From Flavobacteriales bacterium (GTDB taxonomy: Bacteria; Bacteroidota; Bacteroidia; Flavobacteriales_F; PHOS-HE28): a stretch of DNA of 64,000 nt. Location: positions 73,756-137,755 of the forward strand of contig JADJOG010000050.1 in the NCBI GenBank assembly GCA_016713865.1, read 5' to 3'. A program made the translations under genes and the position numbers. Below are positions 44,739 through 54,698 of this stretch, piece after piece. Each line of letters begins with the position of its first letter. Positions within the stretch are counted from its first letter, which is position 1. Below the pieces are notes generated by a model that saw nothing but the letters and a program-made list of their open reading frames with translations, searched no databases and had not been told where the DNA came from.

Positions 44739-45539
44739 CTAGAGCTTCACGCTGAGGATCGGGAAGTTGGTGTGGTTCACGATGTCTTCGGTAAGGCTGC
44801 CATTCACGACTTGGAAGAAGCCTTTTCGGCCGTGGGTGGCCATGGCGATCATGTCCGCATCGATGCCGCGCGCGAAATTGAGGATGCCCTCCTCGATGCT
44901 GAGGTCGTTGTATACCGTCGCCGTGAATTTCCTCAGCTCGTGGCGTTCGAGGAAGGCATCGATAGCCTGATGGCTCTCCTCGCTGCGCTCGAAGGACTTG
45001 GGGGTGTTCACCTTCAACAAGTGCACTTTCGGGTCCCAGATCTCCAGTATGGGCCTGAAGGATTCGAACTTCTCCACATCGACCGCTGTGAAGTTCGACG
45101 CGTATACGATATCGTCGACGCGCATATCCTCGATCCGGTGCTTGATCACGAGTACGGGCATGGGTGCCGAGCGCACGATCCGTTGCGTGTTGGAACCAAC
45201 GATGCCACGCAATCCATTCGCGCCGTGCGAGCCCATCACGATAAGGTCCGCTTGGGCGATTCGCTCGTTGCGGAACATCTCCGTGAGGCCGAGCTGGCGC
45301 AGCATGAATCGCTTCATCTCGAGACCTTGCATGAAAGGCAGCTCCGGTACACGATCGAGCTTCGCCTCGAGATCCTCGCGCAACCGCTGATTCTCCGGAT
45401 GGAAATCGGTCATCTGCTCATACACATGAACCACGTCGATGCAGGCTCCAGTGCGCTGCGCGATTGAAGCGGCCACACGGAGCGCGTCTGTGGCGCAATC
45501 GGAGAAGTCGTACGGAACAACAATGGTCCTGACGCTCAT
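44739..45539 (-). CDS. Universal stress protein with two UspA domains
   Basis: A 266-residue tandem UspA protein (start ATG 45539). The first domain begins TIVVPYDFSDCATDAL and has the full ATP-binding pattern GSHGANGLRGIVGSNTQRI. The second domain (IVYASNFTAVDVEKFESF onward) has ATHGRKGFFQVVNGSLTEDI, where the first glycine is replaced, so it may not bind ATP. The form is common in Bacteroidota and linked to stress survival. A TATCTTTC element is found about 31 bases upstream, and SiaC paralogue 2 diverges from it. Confidence 0.92.
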   Translation of the reverse strand: MSVRTIVVPYDFSDCATDALRVAASIAQRTGACIDVVHVYEQMTDFHPENQRLREDLEAKLDRVPELPFMQGLEMKRFMLRQLGLTEMFRNERIAQADLIVMGSHGANGLRGIVGSNTQRIVRSAPMPVLVIKHRIEDMRVDDIVYASNFTAVDVEKFESFRPILEIWDPKVHLLKVNTPKSFERSEESHQAIDAFLERHELRKFTATVYNDLSIEEGILNFARGIDADMIAMATHGRKGFFQVVNGSLTEDIVNHTNFPILSVKL

Positions 45540-45614
45540 GGCTCGTTCGGGTTGGTTTGGCCGGAGAAAGATAAACGCTCCGTCCGTTGTTGCTCCACCA
45601 TCGGACCAGCCGTC

Positions 45615-45622
45615 TAAATTGC
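45615..45622 (+). promoter_or_regulatory. -7-like element before SiaC paralogue 2
   Basis: TAAATTGC lies 6 bases before the ATG at 45629; two TTG triplets occur 22-25 bases upstream of it, slightly wide for a -33 box. Confidence 0.35.
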
Positions 45623-45628
45623 GCGGCC

Positions 45629-46024
45629 ATGGCGAACGCCCCTCTCCCTTTCCGGCTGGATGGCACACCGAAAACTCCGCACATGGAACTGCGCGGCGAT
45701 AGCGGGACCCTGACCATTGCCGGATGCTCCATTCCGGAGAACGCTGACCGGGTCTTCCAACCCTTGCATGAGGCAATTGAACGTTACGCCGCTGCACCTG
45801 CAGCCAAAACGGTTGTGCGAATCGCGCTCACCTACTTCAATTCAAGCTCGGCAAAGTGCTTACTGGACGTGCTCAAGCGATTCGAAGACCTGCATGCGGC
45901 GGGGGCAACCAAAGTCACCCTCGAATGGGTGCATGGCCCGGACGATCTGGACATGAAGGAAGCCGGAGTCGATTATCGCAGCCTGCTCGAATTCCCCGTG
46001 AAACTCGTCGAGGATATCCTCTAG
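45629..46024 (+). CDS. SiaC-family (DUF1987) regulatory phosphoprotein, paralogue 2 (Ser form)
   Basis: A 131-residue relative of the protein at 42224-42625, with the family layout MELRGDSGTLTIAG, IPENADRVFQPL, LTYFNSSSAKCLLDVLKRF and VTLEWVHGPDDLDMKEAG. At the position of the phospho-threonine this copy has serine (residue 72), so regulation may differ or use another kinase. Its stop overlaps the convergent gene by four bases. As with paralogue 1, no kinase, phosphatase or diguanylate cyclase partner is next to it. Confidence 0.84.
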   Translation: MANAPLPFRLDGTPKTPHMELRGDSGTLTIAGCSIPENADRVFQPLHEAIERYAAAPAAKTVVRIALTYFNSSSAKCLLDVLKRFEDLHAAGATKVTLEWVHGPDDLDMKEAGVDYRSLLEFPVKLVEDIL

Positions 46025-46767
46025 CGGTTGGGGAACGCCTCCATCCACTCACGCTCGCTGATGGTAATGCCATCGCGGAAGTGGATTACCTGCCCCCAAG
46101 GATGCGTCACTTTGCGATAGATGGTGAGCACTCCTTGGCGCACGAACCGGTGCTCCAACACTACCGCACGGCCTTCGATGAACGAGCGCTCTTCTAGACC
46201 ATCCGTCAAGTGCTCTTCAGTTCCGGCTGAGACACCCCTTTCAATCGGAACCGCATGCGTACGATTCGTGCCATGCGCCTGCTTTGATTCGGGATTCGCT
46301 GGAGTCGGATCCCTTGGCTTTGGCGGAACCGCCCCCTTGCTCTCATTCGGCACCGGCAGATCTTCTTGAACGACAATCGCTGGCTCAACAACTCGCTCGA
46401 CCATTGGCGGTGCAGGCGGTGCAGGCTGCTCGGGCTGCTTTTGTCCTTCTTGCTGCTTTGATAGATGAGCCTGGAGGTCTTGGATCTTGACTTTCGGATA
46501 CACGTTCAAGGGCCTCAGCTTGCGAGCCTCCTGGTACTTTGCCAAGGCCTCCTCGAAGCGCTGTCCTTGGAAAAGGGCGTCAGCCTCACCCATCACCGCA
46601 TTGAAGGCGATGTCGTTCCGCGCATCTTCCTGCTCCTTCTTCGCTATGCGATTCCGCTCTTTCGCGTTGAGGCCGGCGAACTCTGGTGTCAGGCTGCTAT
46701 CGGTCTGCGCAAACAATCCGGCCGAAATGGCAAGACCCAGGAGTGCTGTGAAAAGGCGAACCCTCAT
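46021..46767 (-). CDS. Exported TPR-like protein with the shared C-terminal domain
   Basis: A 248-residue protein. Signal peptide (LFTALLGLAISAGLFA-Q), then a charged helix and one TPR-like unit (GEADALFQGQRFEEALAKYQEARKLRPLN), a Pro-rich disordered part (residues about 108-175), and a C-terminal domain with IEGRAVVLEHRFVR, TIYRKVTHPWGQVIHFRDG and EWMEAF. This last domain matches the end of the coiled-coil protein at 39517-40773. A TAGTTTCG element lies 9 bases before the ATG. Function unknown. Confidence 0.82.
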   Translation of the reverse strand: MRVRLFTALLGLAISAGLFAQTDSSLTPEFAGLNAKERNRIAKKEQEDARNDIAFNAVMGEADALFQGQRFEEALAKYQEARKLRPLNVYPKVKIQDLQAHLSKQQEGQKQPEQPAPPAPPMVERVVEPAIVVQEDLPVPNESKGAVPPKPRDPTPANPESKQAHGTNRTHAVPIERGVSAGTEEHLTDGLEERSFIEGRAVVLEHRFVRQGVLTIYRKVTHPWGQVIHFRDGITISEREWMEAFPNR

Positions 46768-46776
46768 TCTCGATGG

Positions 46777-46784
46777 CGAAACTA
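46777..46784 (-). promoter_or_regulatory. -7-like element before the 46021 gene
   Basis: The minus strand reads TAGTTTCG, ending 9 bases before the ATG at 46767. It fits the recurrent element. Confidence 0.42.
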
Positions 46785-46962
46785 CCCCTGCTTGACGGCT
46801 GCGGTTCTATTGAAGCAGCCGGGTTTCAGCAATGCCCGGTTGATACGGCTGCATTGGGCATGCGGTTCCTATGAGGCAGAACGCTGCCGAATACCTTTGG
46901 CCCCAAACGCACGATACTGGCCTCTTGATTCGTTGAAAACCAGGGCAAACGTCCCCAATACC

Positions 46963-47790
46963 ATGCGACACTTGGCTGCCGCGATCATGTTGGCTGGCCT
47001 GATGGCTTGCCAAACGGACCCTAAACAGTCACCCGAATACGCTCAGCTCAGCGAGGACGCAGAGCGTGCCAACGCCAAGGTCTCTGAACGCGACTCAACG
47101 CTGAACATGCTGTTCGGCACAATGAACCGCATCAACGAGAACCTGCGCACCATACGCGCCAAGCAAGGGCAGATGCTGGACCCCGAAAATGGCGCGGAAG
47201 GCCCCGACATGGAGCAGCGGATGATGGGGCACTTGACGAGCATCGACGGACTGCTCTCGGAGAACAAGGATTTGATCGCCCGGCTGCGCAAGCAGGCCAA
47301 GGCCTCTGCCGCCACCGTTTCGGAATTGGAAAAGACCATTGCTGGTCTGGAACAAGGCATCCAAGAGAAGGATGTCGAGATTGCCGGATTGAAGGAGCAG
47401 CTGGCAAGCACCAACAGCAGCTTGGCAACGCTTATCGAGATGTACAGGGACAAGAGTCAATTGAGCGACATGCAGCGCATGGACCTGAACACCGCATATT
47501 ACGCCATCGGAACGAACAAAGAACTGCGCGCGAATGGCGTGCTGGCCAAGGAAGGCGGCGTCATCGGCATCGGTTCGGTGAACAAGCTGAACACGGACAA
47601 CCTGCCGAAGGACTACTTCACCCGCATCGATATCACGCGCACCATGGAGATACCGCTTGCGGCCAAGAAAGCCAAGCTCGCCACCACACACCCTGCAGGC
47701 AGTTATCGAATCGAAGGCGATAAGCTGGCGATCACCGACCCCAATCAGTTCTGGAGCGTGAGCAAGTATCTGGTTGTGGTGGTTGAATGA
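46963..47790 (+). CDS. Coiled-coil lipoprotein, 275 residues
   Basis: The ATG at 46963 starts a lipoprotein signal with lipobox LMAC at residues 13-16. A long coiled coil follows (about residues 30-160, with repeated Leu/Glu heptads such as ATVSELEKTIAGLEQGIQEKDVEIAGLKEQL), then a compact C-terminal domain with TAYYAIGTNKELRANGVLAKEGG and ITRTMEIPLAAKKAKLATTHPAGSY. This arrangement is common to a Bacteroidota lipoprotein group of unknown role; a spacer or scaffold in the envelope is plausible. Confidence 0.83.
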   Translation: MRHLAAAIMLAGLMACQTDPKQSPEYAQLSEDAERANAKVSERDSTLNMLFGTMNRINENLRTIRAKQGQMLDPENGAEGPDMEQRMMGHLTSIDGLLSENKDLIARLRKQAKASAATVSELEKTIAGLEQGIQEKDVEIAGLKEQLASTNSSLATLIEMYRDKSQLSDMQRMDLNTAYYAIGTNKELRANGVLAKEGGVIGIGSVNKLNTDNLPKDYFTRIDITRTMEIPLAAKKAKLATTHPAGSYRIEGDKLAITDPNQFWSVSKYLVVVVE

Positions 47791-47887
47791 TCCGCGGCAA
47801 GTAGCGCATCGCACGCGCGGCAACATGCCGGAGGCCACCTTGAGCCAAGGGCGAAGCGGCCGATGTGATCACGGGTACCTTCGCACG

Positions 47888-48294
47888 ATGCGCCTGCAAT
47901 ACCCGGCTAAGGTCCTGCTCGCTTGGGGCGAAGCCATCAGCGGCAATGCCGCCTTGCGCGATTGGCTGACCACCAACGGATATCCAGAGCTAGGCATATT
48001 CACCTTCGCGCTGCGGAATAAGGCCGATGCGCGCAAGTGGCTGATGGAGAACGATCACCCGCACTTGATGGCGCTGATCAATGGATCGAGGGCAAGCAGG
48101 AGGCCCTGGATTGGCTCGAACGCAATGGCATGAATGTCTTGAAACAGGTGGCCCTCGCTGCCGACAGCGACAGTGACGCGTTCAATTGGCTTCTGGCCAA
48201 CGGACACCGCGACCTGGCCATGCTGAGCCACAAGATGCACGCCGTGAAACAAACGATTGAAGACGATAACAACGACCCGCACAAGTACAAGTGA
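47888..48294 (+). pseudogene. Helical hypothetical protein, one frameshift
   Basis: Joined across frames this is about 135 residues with three similar units built on a W-L-x-x-N-G/D-(H/Y) pattern: LRDWLTTNGYPELGIFTFAL, ARKWLMENDHPHLMALIN, ALDWLERNGMNVLKQVAL and AFNWLLANGHRDLAMLSH. The units look like a short helical repeat. The frame shifts by one base near 48085, where restoring a C (AATGG(C)ATCGAG) gives continuous reading. No named family is recognised. The start at 47888 follows a likely short leader. Confidence 0.65.
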
Positions 48295-48296
48295 AC

Positions 48297-48866
48297 TCAG
48301 CGTGTTCGCCTTCGCCAATGACGGACCAAGCGATCGATCAATACCAGATCAAAGGCCGCATGAGCGATCATTGGCGCAACCAAGCCGTGCTCGCGCGCGT
48401 GCCAGCCGAATAGCAGCATGATGCCTGTGATCAGCAAGCCATAGGTGAGCAATCGTCGGTCTCGCGGATCCAGATACCCGTGCAGCGCGACGAAGAGCAT
48501 GGCCGTCAGCGGGATCCCTAGCCAGTGCTGAAGCGCCCCGCGGAAGAGCAACTCCTCTCCTATTCCCGCACAAACAGACCCAAGGATCTGAACCGGTTTC
48601 CCCGGCATCAATGGGCCTATGATATCCGCATAACGATCAAGCAGCGGCTCCATCCAGCGCGATGCGACCACCGCCCAGGCGAGCATTGCCATGATGACAC
48701 CGGAGAACAGCCCAATAACGGCTTGCTCAATGAAATCGCCTTTGCCAAGAACCGCGACTCCCAACGGCCTGTCCTGCAAGAACTTCATCAGGCAAAGTCC
48801 GCCACCGCCCATGACCGCTAAGGTGGCCAATGAGAGCAGTACCGCAAACCGAGGCGCGCACTGCAT
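48297..48866 (-). CDS. CPBP family intramembrane metalloprotease (CAAX protease-like)
   Basis: A 189-residue polytopic protein. The glutamate pair with arginine (GEELLFRGALQ), a following F-x3-H (FVALHGYLDP) and a final H-x3-(N/D) (AHAAFDLVLI) are the three motifs of the CPBP/ABI family. Members cleave within membranes, process CAAX-type or bacteriocin-related peptides, or confer self-immunity. The last motif has Asp instead of Asn. No peptide precursor gene was noticed nearby. Confidence 0.88.
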   Translation of the reverse strand: MQCAPRFAVLLSLATLAVMGGGGLCLMKFLQDRPLGVAVLGKGDFIEQAVIGLFSGVIMAMLAWAVVASRWMEPLLDRYADIIGPLMPGKPVQILGSVCAGIGEELLFRGALQHWLGIPLTAMLFVALHGYLDPRDRRLLTYGLLITGIMLLFGWHAREHGLVAPMIAHAAFDLVLIDRLVRHWRRRTR

Positions 48867-48909
48867 GCCAGACCTGGTTAGCCTGAGCTGATCAATCGCC
48901 TTGGGAGCC

Positions 48910-49926
48910 TTATTCCACGAGCAGTCGCTGCGTTCCGAGGTCTCGCCCTGTTGCTGACAACAAGCGAAGGGTGTAGCACCCCGGGGCCAAGCTGCTCACA
49001 TCAACCAACGCCTTGTCCGAGCCAACTCGGCTGCGATGAATGAATCGTCCGGCAGCATCGATGAAATCGACAGTAGCGGTGCCTGGTTCTGCCAACGAGA
49101 TGGCAACCATGCCGTTAGTCGGATTCGGATACGCCACGAACGCCTCCTGAGCAGCATCATATTCATCGACACCGACGATGAATCCATTGCTCCTGCTATT
49201 CGGCGCGGCGCGTTACCCCCCAGCCCCACCGGCCGATCTGCACTGAATCCTCTTGCATGGCGGGATCGGATATACTGAGGCATCCGCATAGAAGTAGCGC
49301 GTATTGCGATCCTGCGCACAATACCGAGAATGGTCTGCTCCGTGGAAATCGCGGCGCACTTCCAGCGCAGCACATTCCGGATCACCTGCTCTTCGGGCAT
49401 GCTCAGCGTTCCGAAGCTGTCGCCGATGCCTTGAATGGTGCCCGTGCGCGTTACCGGACCGAATTGCGTGCCGATCGTAGCGCCTGCGTCGCATCGGTCC
49501 AGGCTGTCCCGAAGGTGCATGGCAGCTTCAGTTCGAGTGATCGCGTCGGTATAACTCACGGGGTTGTTGCCTTCATCGGTGGCGCGCGAACCAACCCGCT
49601 TCAGACCGTTCGATGTCACCGCCCAGAACAGGGTATCGGAGCCGCCATCGGTGCCGATCAGCGGCCGATGGAATCAATGCGCCCGTGGGCGCGCTCGATG
49701 CGCTGAACCAGCGACTGGGCCGATTGCCGGTATTGGGCAGAAGCATGCCCCAGTATTCGAAGGAGACATTCGCGCCAGTAGGCCCAACATCCTGATAACC
49801 ATCGCGGGTGAAGAGCGCGAATTCGCTGCCCGGGCCTGGAACATTCGAGGAGGTGAGCGTGGGTTGGGCGACAGATGCCGCGGCGGCGGCGAAGCCACTC
49901 AAGGCGAGGGCATAGCGAGTGATCAT
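48910..49926 (-). pseudogene. Secreted protein with T9SS type A sorting domain, several frameshifts
   Basis: The gene starts with a signal peptide (LSGFAAAAASVA-QPT) and ends with a T9SS type A sorting domain (VAYPNPTNGMVAISL, GRFIHRSRVG, PGCYTLRLLSATG, QRLLVE). The middle is read from at least three frames, with shifts near 49675, 49320 and 49190; segments such as TLSMPEEQVIRNVLRWKC and DRNTRYFYADASVYPIPPC can be placed. It is a surface or secreted protein exported by type IX secretion. The function of the middle part is not evident. Confidence 0.75.
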
Positions 49927-50013
49927 TCCGTGATTCGGGTTTGGGTGCGGAAGGTATGACGCGGGCGAAATGCGATTCGCTGCCCGATGGCCCGCATGCC
50001 TTCTCTTTGCGCC

Positions 50014-50596
50014 ATGAAATTCAGCGTCAGCTGCGTATCAGCGAGCTCATCCGGCACCGTCGCACCATTCTGCCGAAAGACTACTCCCGCGCGAGGTGCA
50101 TCGCGAGATCGTGGAGCGCTTGCTCACCAACGGCACCTGGGCACCTACTCACGGACTCACCTAACCCTGGCGCTTCCATGTGTTCATGGGCCCGGCCCGC
50201 GAACGCTTGTCGGCCTTTCTGGGCGAGACCTACCGCACGACCACGCCAGCTGAGAAATTCCTTCAGAAGAAATTGATAACGTGACGCAGCGCCCTTGCAG
50301 AGCAGCGTGGTCATAGCGCTCGGCATGGCCGCGACCCGAAAGAGAAGATCAGCGAGCGCGATGAGATGCTCGCCGTAGCCTGCGCTGAGCAGAACATGCA
50401 CCCGACCGGCGCGGCGTATGGCCCAGGTGCTTTCGGCCACCGGCGGCCCCATGACCGGAGCCGCGATGCGCGGTTTCCTCGGGCTGGGTGACCGCGATCG
50501 GCTCTTGGCCTCTTCTACGTCGGCTATCCCGCTGTGGATTGGCCCCAAGGCCATCGGCGGCCGCTTGAAAACGTAACCATTTGGCATACGCGATGA
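50014..50596 (+). pseudogene. Nitroreductase family protein, heavily frameshifted
   Basis: No single frame is long, but the frames together spell a nitroreductase: ELIRHRRTILPKDYS (flavin-contacting arginines), GTWAPTHGLT then PWRFHVFMGPARERL, TPAEKFLQKK, EKISERDEMLAVACA, AYG-GAFWATGGPMTGAAM and GLFYVGYPAVDWP. This is an FMN enzyme that reduces nitro compounds or quinones with NAD(P)H, about 190 residues, complete from ATG to TGA. At least five indels and one CAA/CAG-to-TAA change interrupt it. The next gene starts within its stop (ATGA). Confidence 0.72.
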
Positions 50597-50990
50597 AGCC
50601 ACTTAATCTCACCAACTACGAGGACCATCCGACCGAGTCGAATCATCGTATTCCGATTCCCTACCCGCGCGCAGGCCGACGAATTCACTTTTAGGCCTCG
50701 AGGCAGAAGGCGTGCAGCATGAGCAGGGACGGGGAAGGCGGTCCGCCCTACCTCGTTGCCGCGAAGAAGCATCAGCGCGAAGCGGCCATCCGGGCCAACT
50801 ACCGCGTGCTTGGCCGACACCGCAAGCCATTCATGACCGACCCCATGCTCCGCCGGAGCGTCATCGGCTTCTTCGTGCTGTTGCTCGCACTAGCGGTGGC
50901 GCGCTTTGCTCAGATGATGACGCCCGCCTGCAACCGAAGCCGTGAGCGCTGTTACCCGCTTGGCACCCGCGTTTTCCGGGCTGCCGGTTC
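50593..50990 (+). pseudogene. Broken hypothetical gene with one membrane helix
   Basis: Starting at an ATG that overlaps the nitroreductase stop, the reading MKPLNLTNYEDHPTESNHR is followed after frame changes by KKHQREAAIRANYRVLGRH and a membrane helix (SVIGFFVLLLALAVARFA). The pieces could be one small membrane protein, but no family is recognised and the indel load is high. Treat the limits as approximate. Confidence 0.35.
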
Positions 50991-51003
50991 ATCTTTGAGG
51001 GCG

Positions 51004-51736
51004 ATGCCACGAACCCATCCCCCGCCGATCACCGCAGTGGCCCTCTTCCTTCAACAGCTTGCAGTAGCGCAACGGGGCGTTACGACCTTAGGCCTGCGCG
51101 TGAAGCCTGTAGTGCCCTTCACCGATTTCGATAAGGATGTGGAAGTGAAGACCGAGAATTACGCTACGCGATGTCTTTGGAAGGCGGTTTCGCCTTCGGC
51201 ATGAATGTGCGCGTTGCGGTCACGAAACCATCTCTTCGAGACTGGCCTGGGCCGATCCAGCGCCGGTTCAGCATACCGTTGAGAATGACACCGCAGCCTA
51301 CGCGGAGAGCGCATCGATCCGCTATACCGGTTGCTAGTTGCCGGTGATGGGCCTTGCCCTCATCCGCCTTGGGAGAAGACATGGATGAATACGGCGCTGG
51401 GCGCATCGCTCGACTTCACCCCAGCGATGTGGAGGGCTACCTCGAGAATGGCAGCATCTACATGTTCAGGCGCCGCTGGGCGCAGGGAAGCGTTATCGGC
51501 AATCTCGGCTTCGAGTACCGCTCTGATAAGAGTGGCATTTTCTATTTGGGCGCCACCTATCACCGGCCGTTCAACGCATCTGGCATTAGCCGATTTGACA
51601 TACACCTATTTTCGGTCCACCAACGCGCAAGGATTTCACCGAGCGCTTGAGCGTTGCCGGGAGCTACCTCACGGTCGATCTGCGTTACTATTTCCACGAG
51701 GACCCAGACCGGCGAAGGCTGCGCAAAGGCGGGTGA
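51004..51736 (+). pseudogene. Outer-membrane beta-barrel protein, frameshifted
   Basis: The start gives a signal peptide (ITAVALFLQQLAVA-QRG) and a first strand GVTTLGLRVKPVVPF. In other frames follow LEGGFAFGMNVRVAV, GLALIRLGEDMW, GNLGFEYRSDKSGIFYLGATYHRPF, FTERLSVAGSYLTVDLRYYFHEDP and a basic end. The strand pattern is that of a Bacteroidota porin-family barrel of about 240 residues. Frame changes occur near 51170, 51300 and 51590. Its TGA overlaps the ATG of the next gene. Confidence 0.65.
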
Positions 51737-53936
51737 TGCGCTTCAGGTATCTTCGGCGGCTTGACCACCGAACCAATGCGCACACCCTGCTTGCCACGGC
51801 CCCGATCATCTCCATCACTGGATTCGCCCAACCGGCCAATGATGCCTGCGGCAATGCGGCACCTGCTCTCTGCGGGAGCGTCATTGCAGGGACAACGGAA
51901 AACGCGACCACGGATGCGGCATCCACTTGTGGCACGCCGATCACCGCGCCTGGCGTGTGGTATGTATTGGCTGGCAGCGATGAGCAGGAAACCGTCTCGA
52001 CCCGCCCTGATGAAGCGTACGACACCAAGCTCAATGTTTACCGCGGCTCGTGCGGCAGCCTGCGCGTGGCCGGAAACGATGATGCTGGCCCGGAAGTCTA
52101 TTGCAGCACAGTAGGATTCTGGGCCGAGGCTGGAACCAACTACTACATACTGGTGCAAGGCTATGGAGATGAAACAGGCCCGTTTAACCTCGGCTATCAC
52201 TTGCACGGAGCCAACGGAGGATATTGCCTTGGGGCGCTGCCCATTGCATGCGGCGAATCGATTGATGGCACCACCGTAGAGGCAGGTGCCGATAGCGCGC
52301 CTTCTGCGAAACACCCATCACCGCGCCCGGCCTTTGGCACACGTTCATCGGAACAGGCGGGCAGATGGTGCTGAGCACCTGCCCCGACGAGACGTTCGAC
52401 ACCAAGCTGAATGTTTATGCGGGACCTTGTGATGCTCTCACCTGCATTGCCGGCAACGACGATGCGAATGGCGATGTGCTTTGCTCCACCGTCACCTTCA
52501 ATAGCACTGCAGGCCAAGCGTATTACGTGCTCCTTCAGGGCTACAACGGGCAAACCGGCGCATTCACCTTGTCGCTCACATGCCCAAGCTGCGGCATCTG
52601 ACGGCTCCGCAGGCCTTCCCATGGATGTTTCGGCCATGGTTACCTGGGTGTCTCCGAATCCGGGAAGTACGTTCCAGATTGAATACGGCGAGGCCGGTTT
52701 CGCCCCTGGTTCAGGTACCGCGATTAATGGAAGCACAGGCATCGATGGCCCACCCGTGAACATCACAGGCTTGAATCCATCCACGGCTTACGACGTGTAT
52801 GTGACCGAATTATGCGCTGGCGGCAACAGCGATGCAGCGGGCCCCATCTCCTTCAGCAACATTGGCCGAACCGCCCGCCGCGAATGCACTCTGCTCAGGC
52901 GCACTGCCCATTGCTTGCGGTGGTAACGTGAATGGCGACACGAGTGATGGCGTGTTCACCCCCCGGTCCTGCATGCGGAAGCGCCAACATCACTGCCGCC
53001 GGCCTTTGGTACACCTTCACGGGCAATGGCGACGATGCCACTTTGAGCACATGCAGTGGCAGCGGCTATGACACCAAGATCAGCGTGTTCAGCGGCAGTT
53101 GCAGCGCGCTCGTGTGCGTGGCCGGCAACGACGATGGGCCCAATTGTCCGGCGAACACCAGCAGCACCACCTTCCAGACAGTTCCGGGCACCGAGTATCT
53201 GGTCCTTGTGCATGGCTACGATCAGGATCAAGGCGCCTTCACATTGAGCCTCACATGCGCGCCTGCATGCAGCACGGTCGAGAACGACGATTGCTCCAGC
53301 GCAACCTTGCTGACCGTGCAACCTACTGGTGGCTGTGAGAGCAGCACCGGTTCCAACATGTGCGCTTTCGCACCGCCATTTCCGAACCCGCCATGCGACC
53401 CTTACGCCAACATCGTAGATACGTGGTACTCCTTCAACAGCGGCGGTGGAACGGATCACGTTCTGATCTTGGAAGCCGGAACGTCCCAGCTGATCAATGC
53501 CGCGGTTTACACAGCTTGCGCGAACCCGGTGTATGTGACCTGCGTGACAGAAGTCGCGGACGAGATCCAGTTGCCTGTCTTAGCGCCCAACACGGACTAT
53601 CTGGTACGTGTGTGGAATGGCGGCGGTGCAGAAGCAGGAACCTTCAACATTTGCGTGGAAGCGAACATGAACCTCGGTGTGGCCGAAGCCGCGCAGACGA
53701 GCATGCTGATACATCCCAACCCCGCTTCGAGCAGCTTCAGCATCCGAATCAATGAAGCCTTCAGCCTTCTCCGAGTGATTGACGCATCGGAGCGCTCCGC
53801 TTGGCAGAGCCCGCCAACCGCTGCAGCAACAATCGTGGTGCATCCCGCACGGCAGCTCCCAGGCCCCTAGATGATCATGGCCGGGGCAAGAGCCGAGGGC
53901 CGCGGGGTTATCGCACGCCAGTTTGTCGCCCCGTAG
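51736..53936 (+). pseudogene. Secreted repeat protein with T9SS type A tail, frameshifted
   Basis: A large exported protein (signal region ending GFA-QPAND). It carries three repeats of about 130 residues of the PPC/CUB-like kind. Each has an ALPIACG-type start, a W(Y/H)TF strand, Y/FDTKLNVY, a C-x3-C-(V/I)-AGNDD motif and a closing YY-LVQGY or EYLVLVHGY strand. A fibronectin III domain lies between (AMVTWVSPNPGSTFQIEYG) and a final jelly-roll part precedes the sorting tail (LIHPNPASSSFSI). Frame changes occur near 52310, 52600, 52890, 52960 and 53870. Such proteins bind surfaces or substrates; no enzyme motif is seen. Confidence 0.75.
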
Positions 53937-54170
53937 TTCTATCTGGCGATAGCAGCTTCATGCTAAAGCGGATGGAACGCCACTGATCGTATGCCACACG
54001 CTGCGCACTTTCTTTCTAGTCGAACCGGAGAAGCCCACAATCAGCGCGTGGACATACTCCCTGCTCTTGTCCGGATCGTAGCGACCGGATAAGTGTCAGA
54101 GATGCGCATTGGAATCCTGCGCAACTGCTGCGGGTATCAATCCGAAGCCGGGTTCGATCGAACGGATCGG
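53937..54170. other. Intergenic stretch without supported gene
   Basis: This gap between the T9SS repeat protein and the small secreted protein has only short open frames without initiation signals. Nothing could be supported, although the error load of this part of the window could hide a short gene. Confidence 0.4.
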
Positions 54171-54525
54171 TCAGCACTTGCCCGGCCCTGTGGCCTCAGC
54201 GAACACGTACAGCACCTCCATACCACTATCCAACCCAGCGGAAGCGAGTGTGCGTCGTACCGTGGTTATCGCATCAGCATCGCGTGCCTGATGGCAAGTC
54301 GGAGTACTTCAGCACAAGCACCCCGCTTGCCACACAGGAATACTCTAACGTCAGGGCTGGTTCTCGTGCGACCACCTTGGCGAGTCGCGCGAGTCCATCA
54401 TCATCGAGCCCCCTTACGGCAACCACCACTTGGACATCGAAGCCTGCATTGGCACCGAGCGCACGCTGTGGAATCGCTGTCGTTAAGAACATCCCAAGGA
54501 AACCGAGCAGAAGCATGTTCTTCAT
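54171..54525 (-). pseudogene. Small exported hypothetical protein, one frameshift
   Basis: The ATG at 54525 starts a signal peptide (LLGFLGMFLTTAIPQRALG). The mature part of about 95 residues reads FDVQVVVAVRGLDDDGLARLAKVVAREPALTL in three pieces, then EYSCVASGVLVLKYSDLP, and in the next frame ADAITTVRRTLASAGLD and VLYVFAEATGPGKC. The strand-helix-strand order with a cysteine resembles a ferredoxin-like, metal-associated fold, but no named family is claimed. One base is missing near 54278. Confidence 0.6.
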
Positions 54526-54698
54526 GGAATTCTGTTTGGGAGCAAATTGGCCCTGGCGACGAACTATCGCCATGACGAATGCCAGGTGACAGATGACCTT
54601 ATTCAAGGCATGAGGTCTAAATGACCATTTACCAGGTTGCGGCTCCCCTACCCAAATCAACCCGAACCACGACCTTCACCGGCATTAATCGCAGCCCC

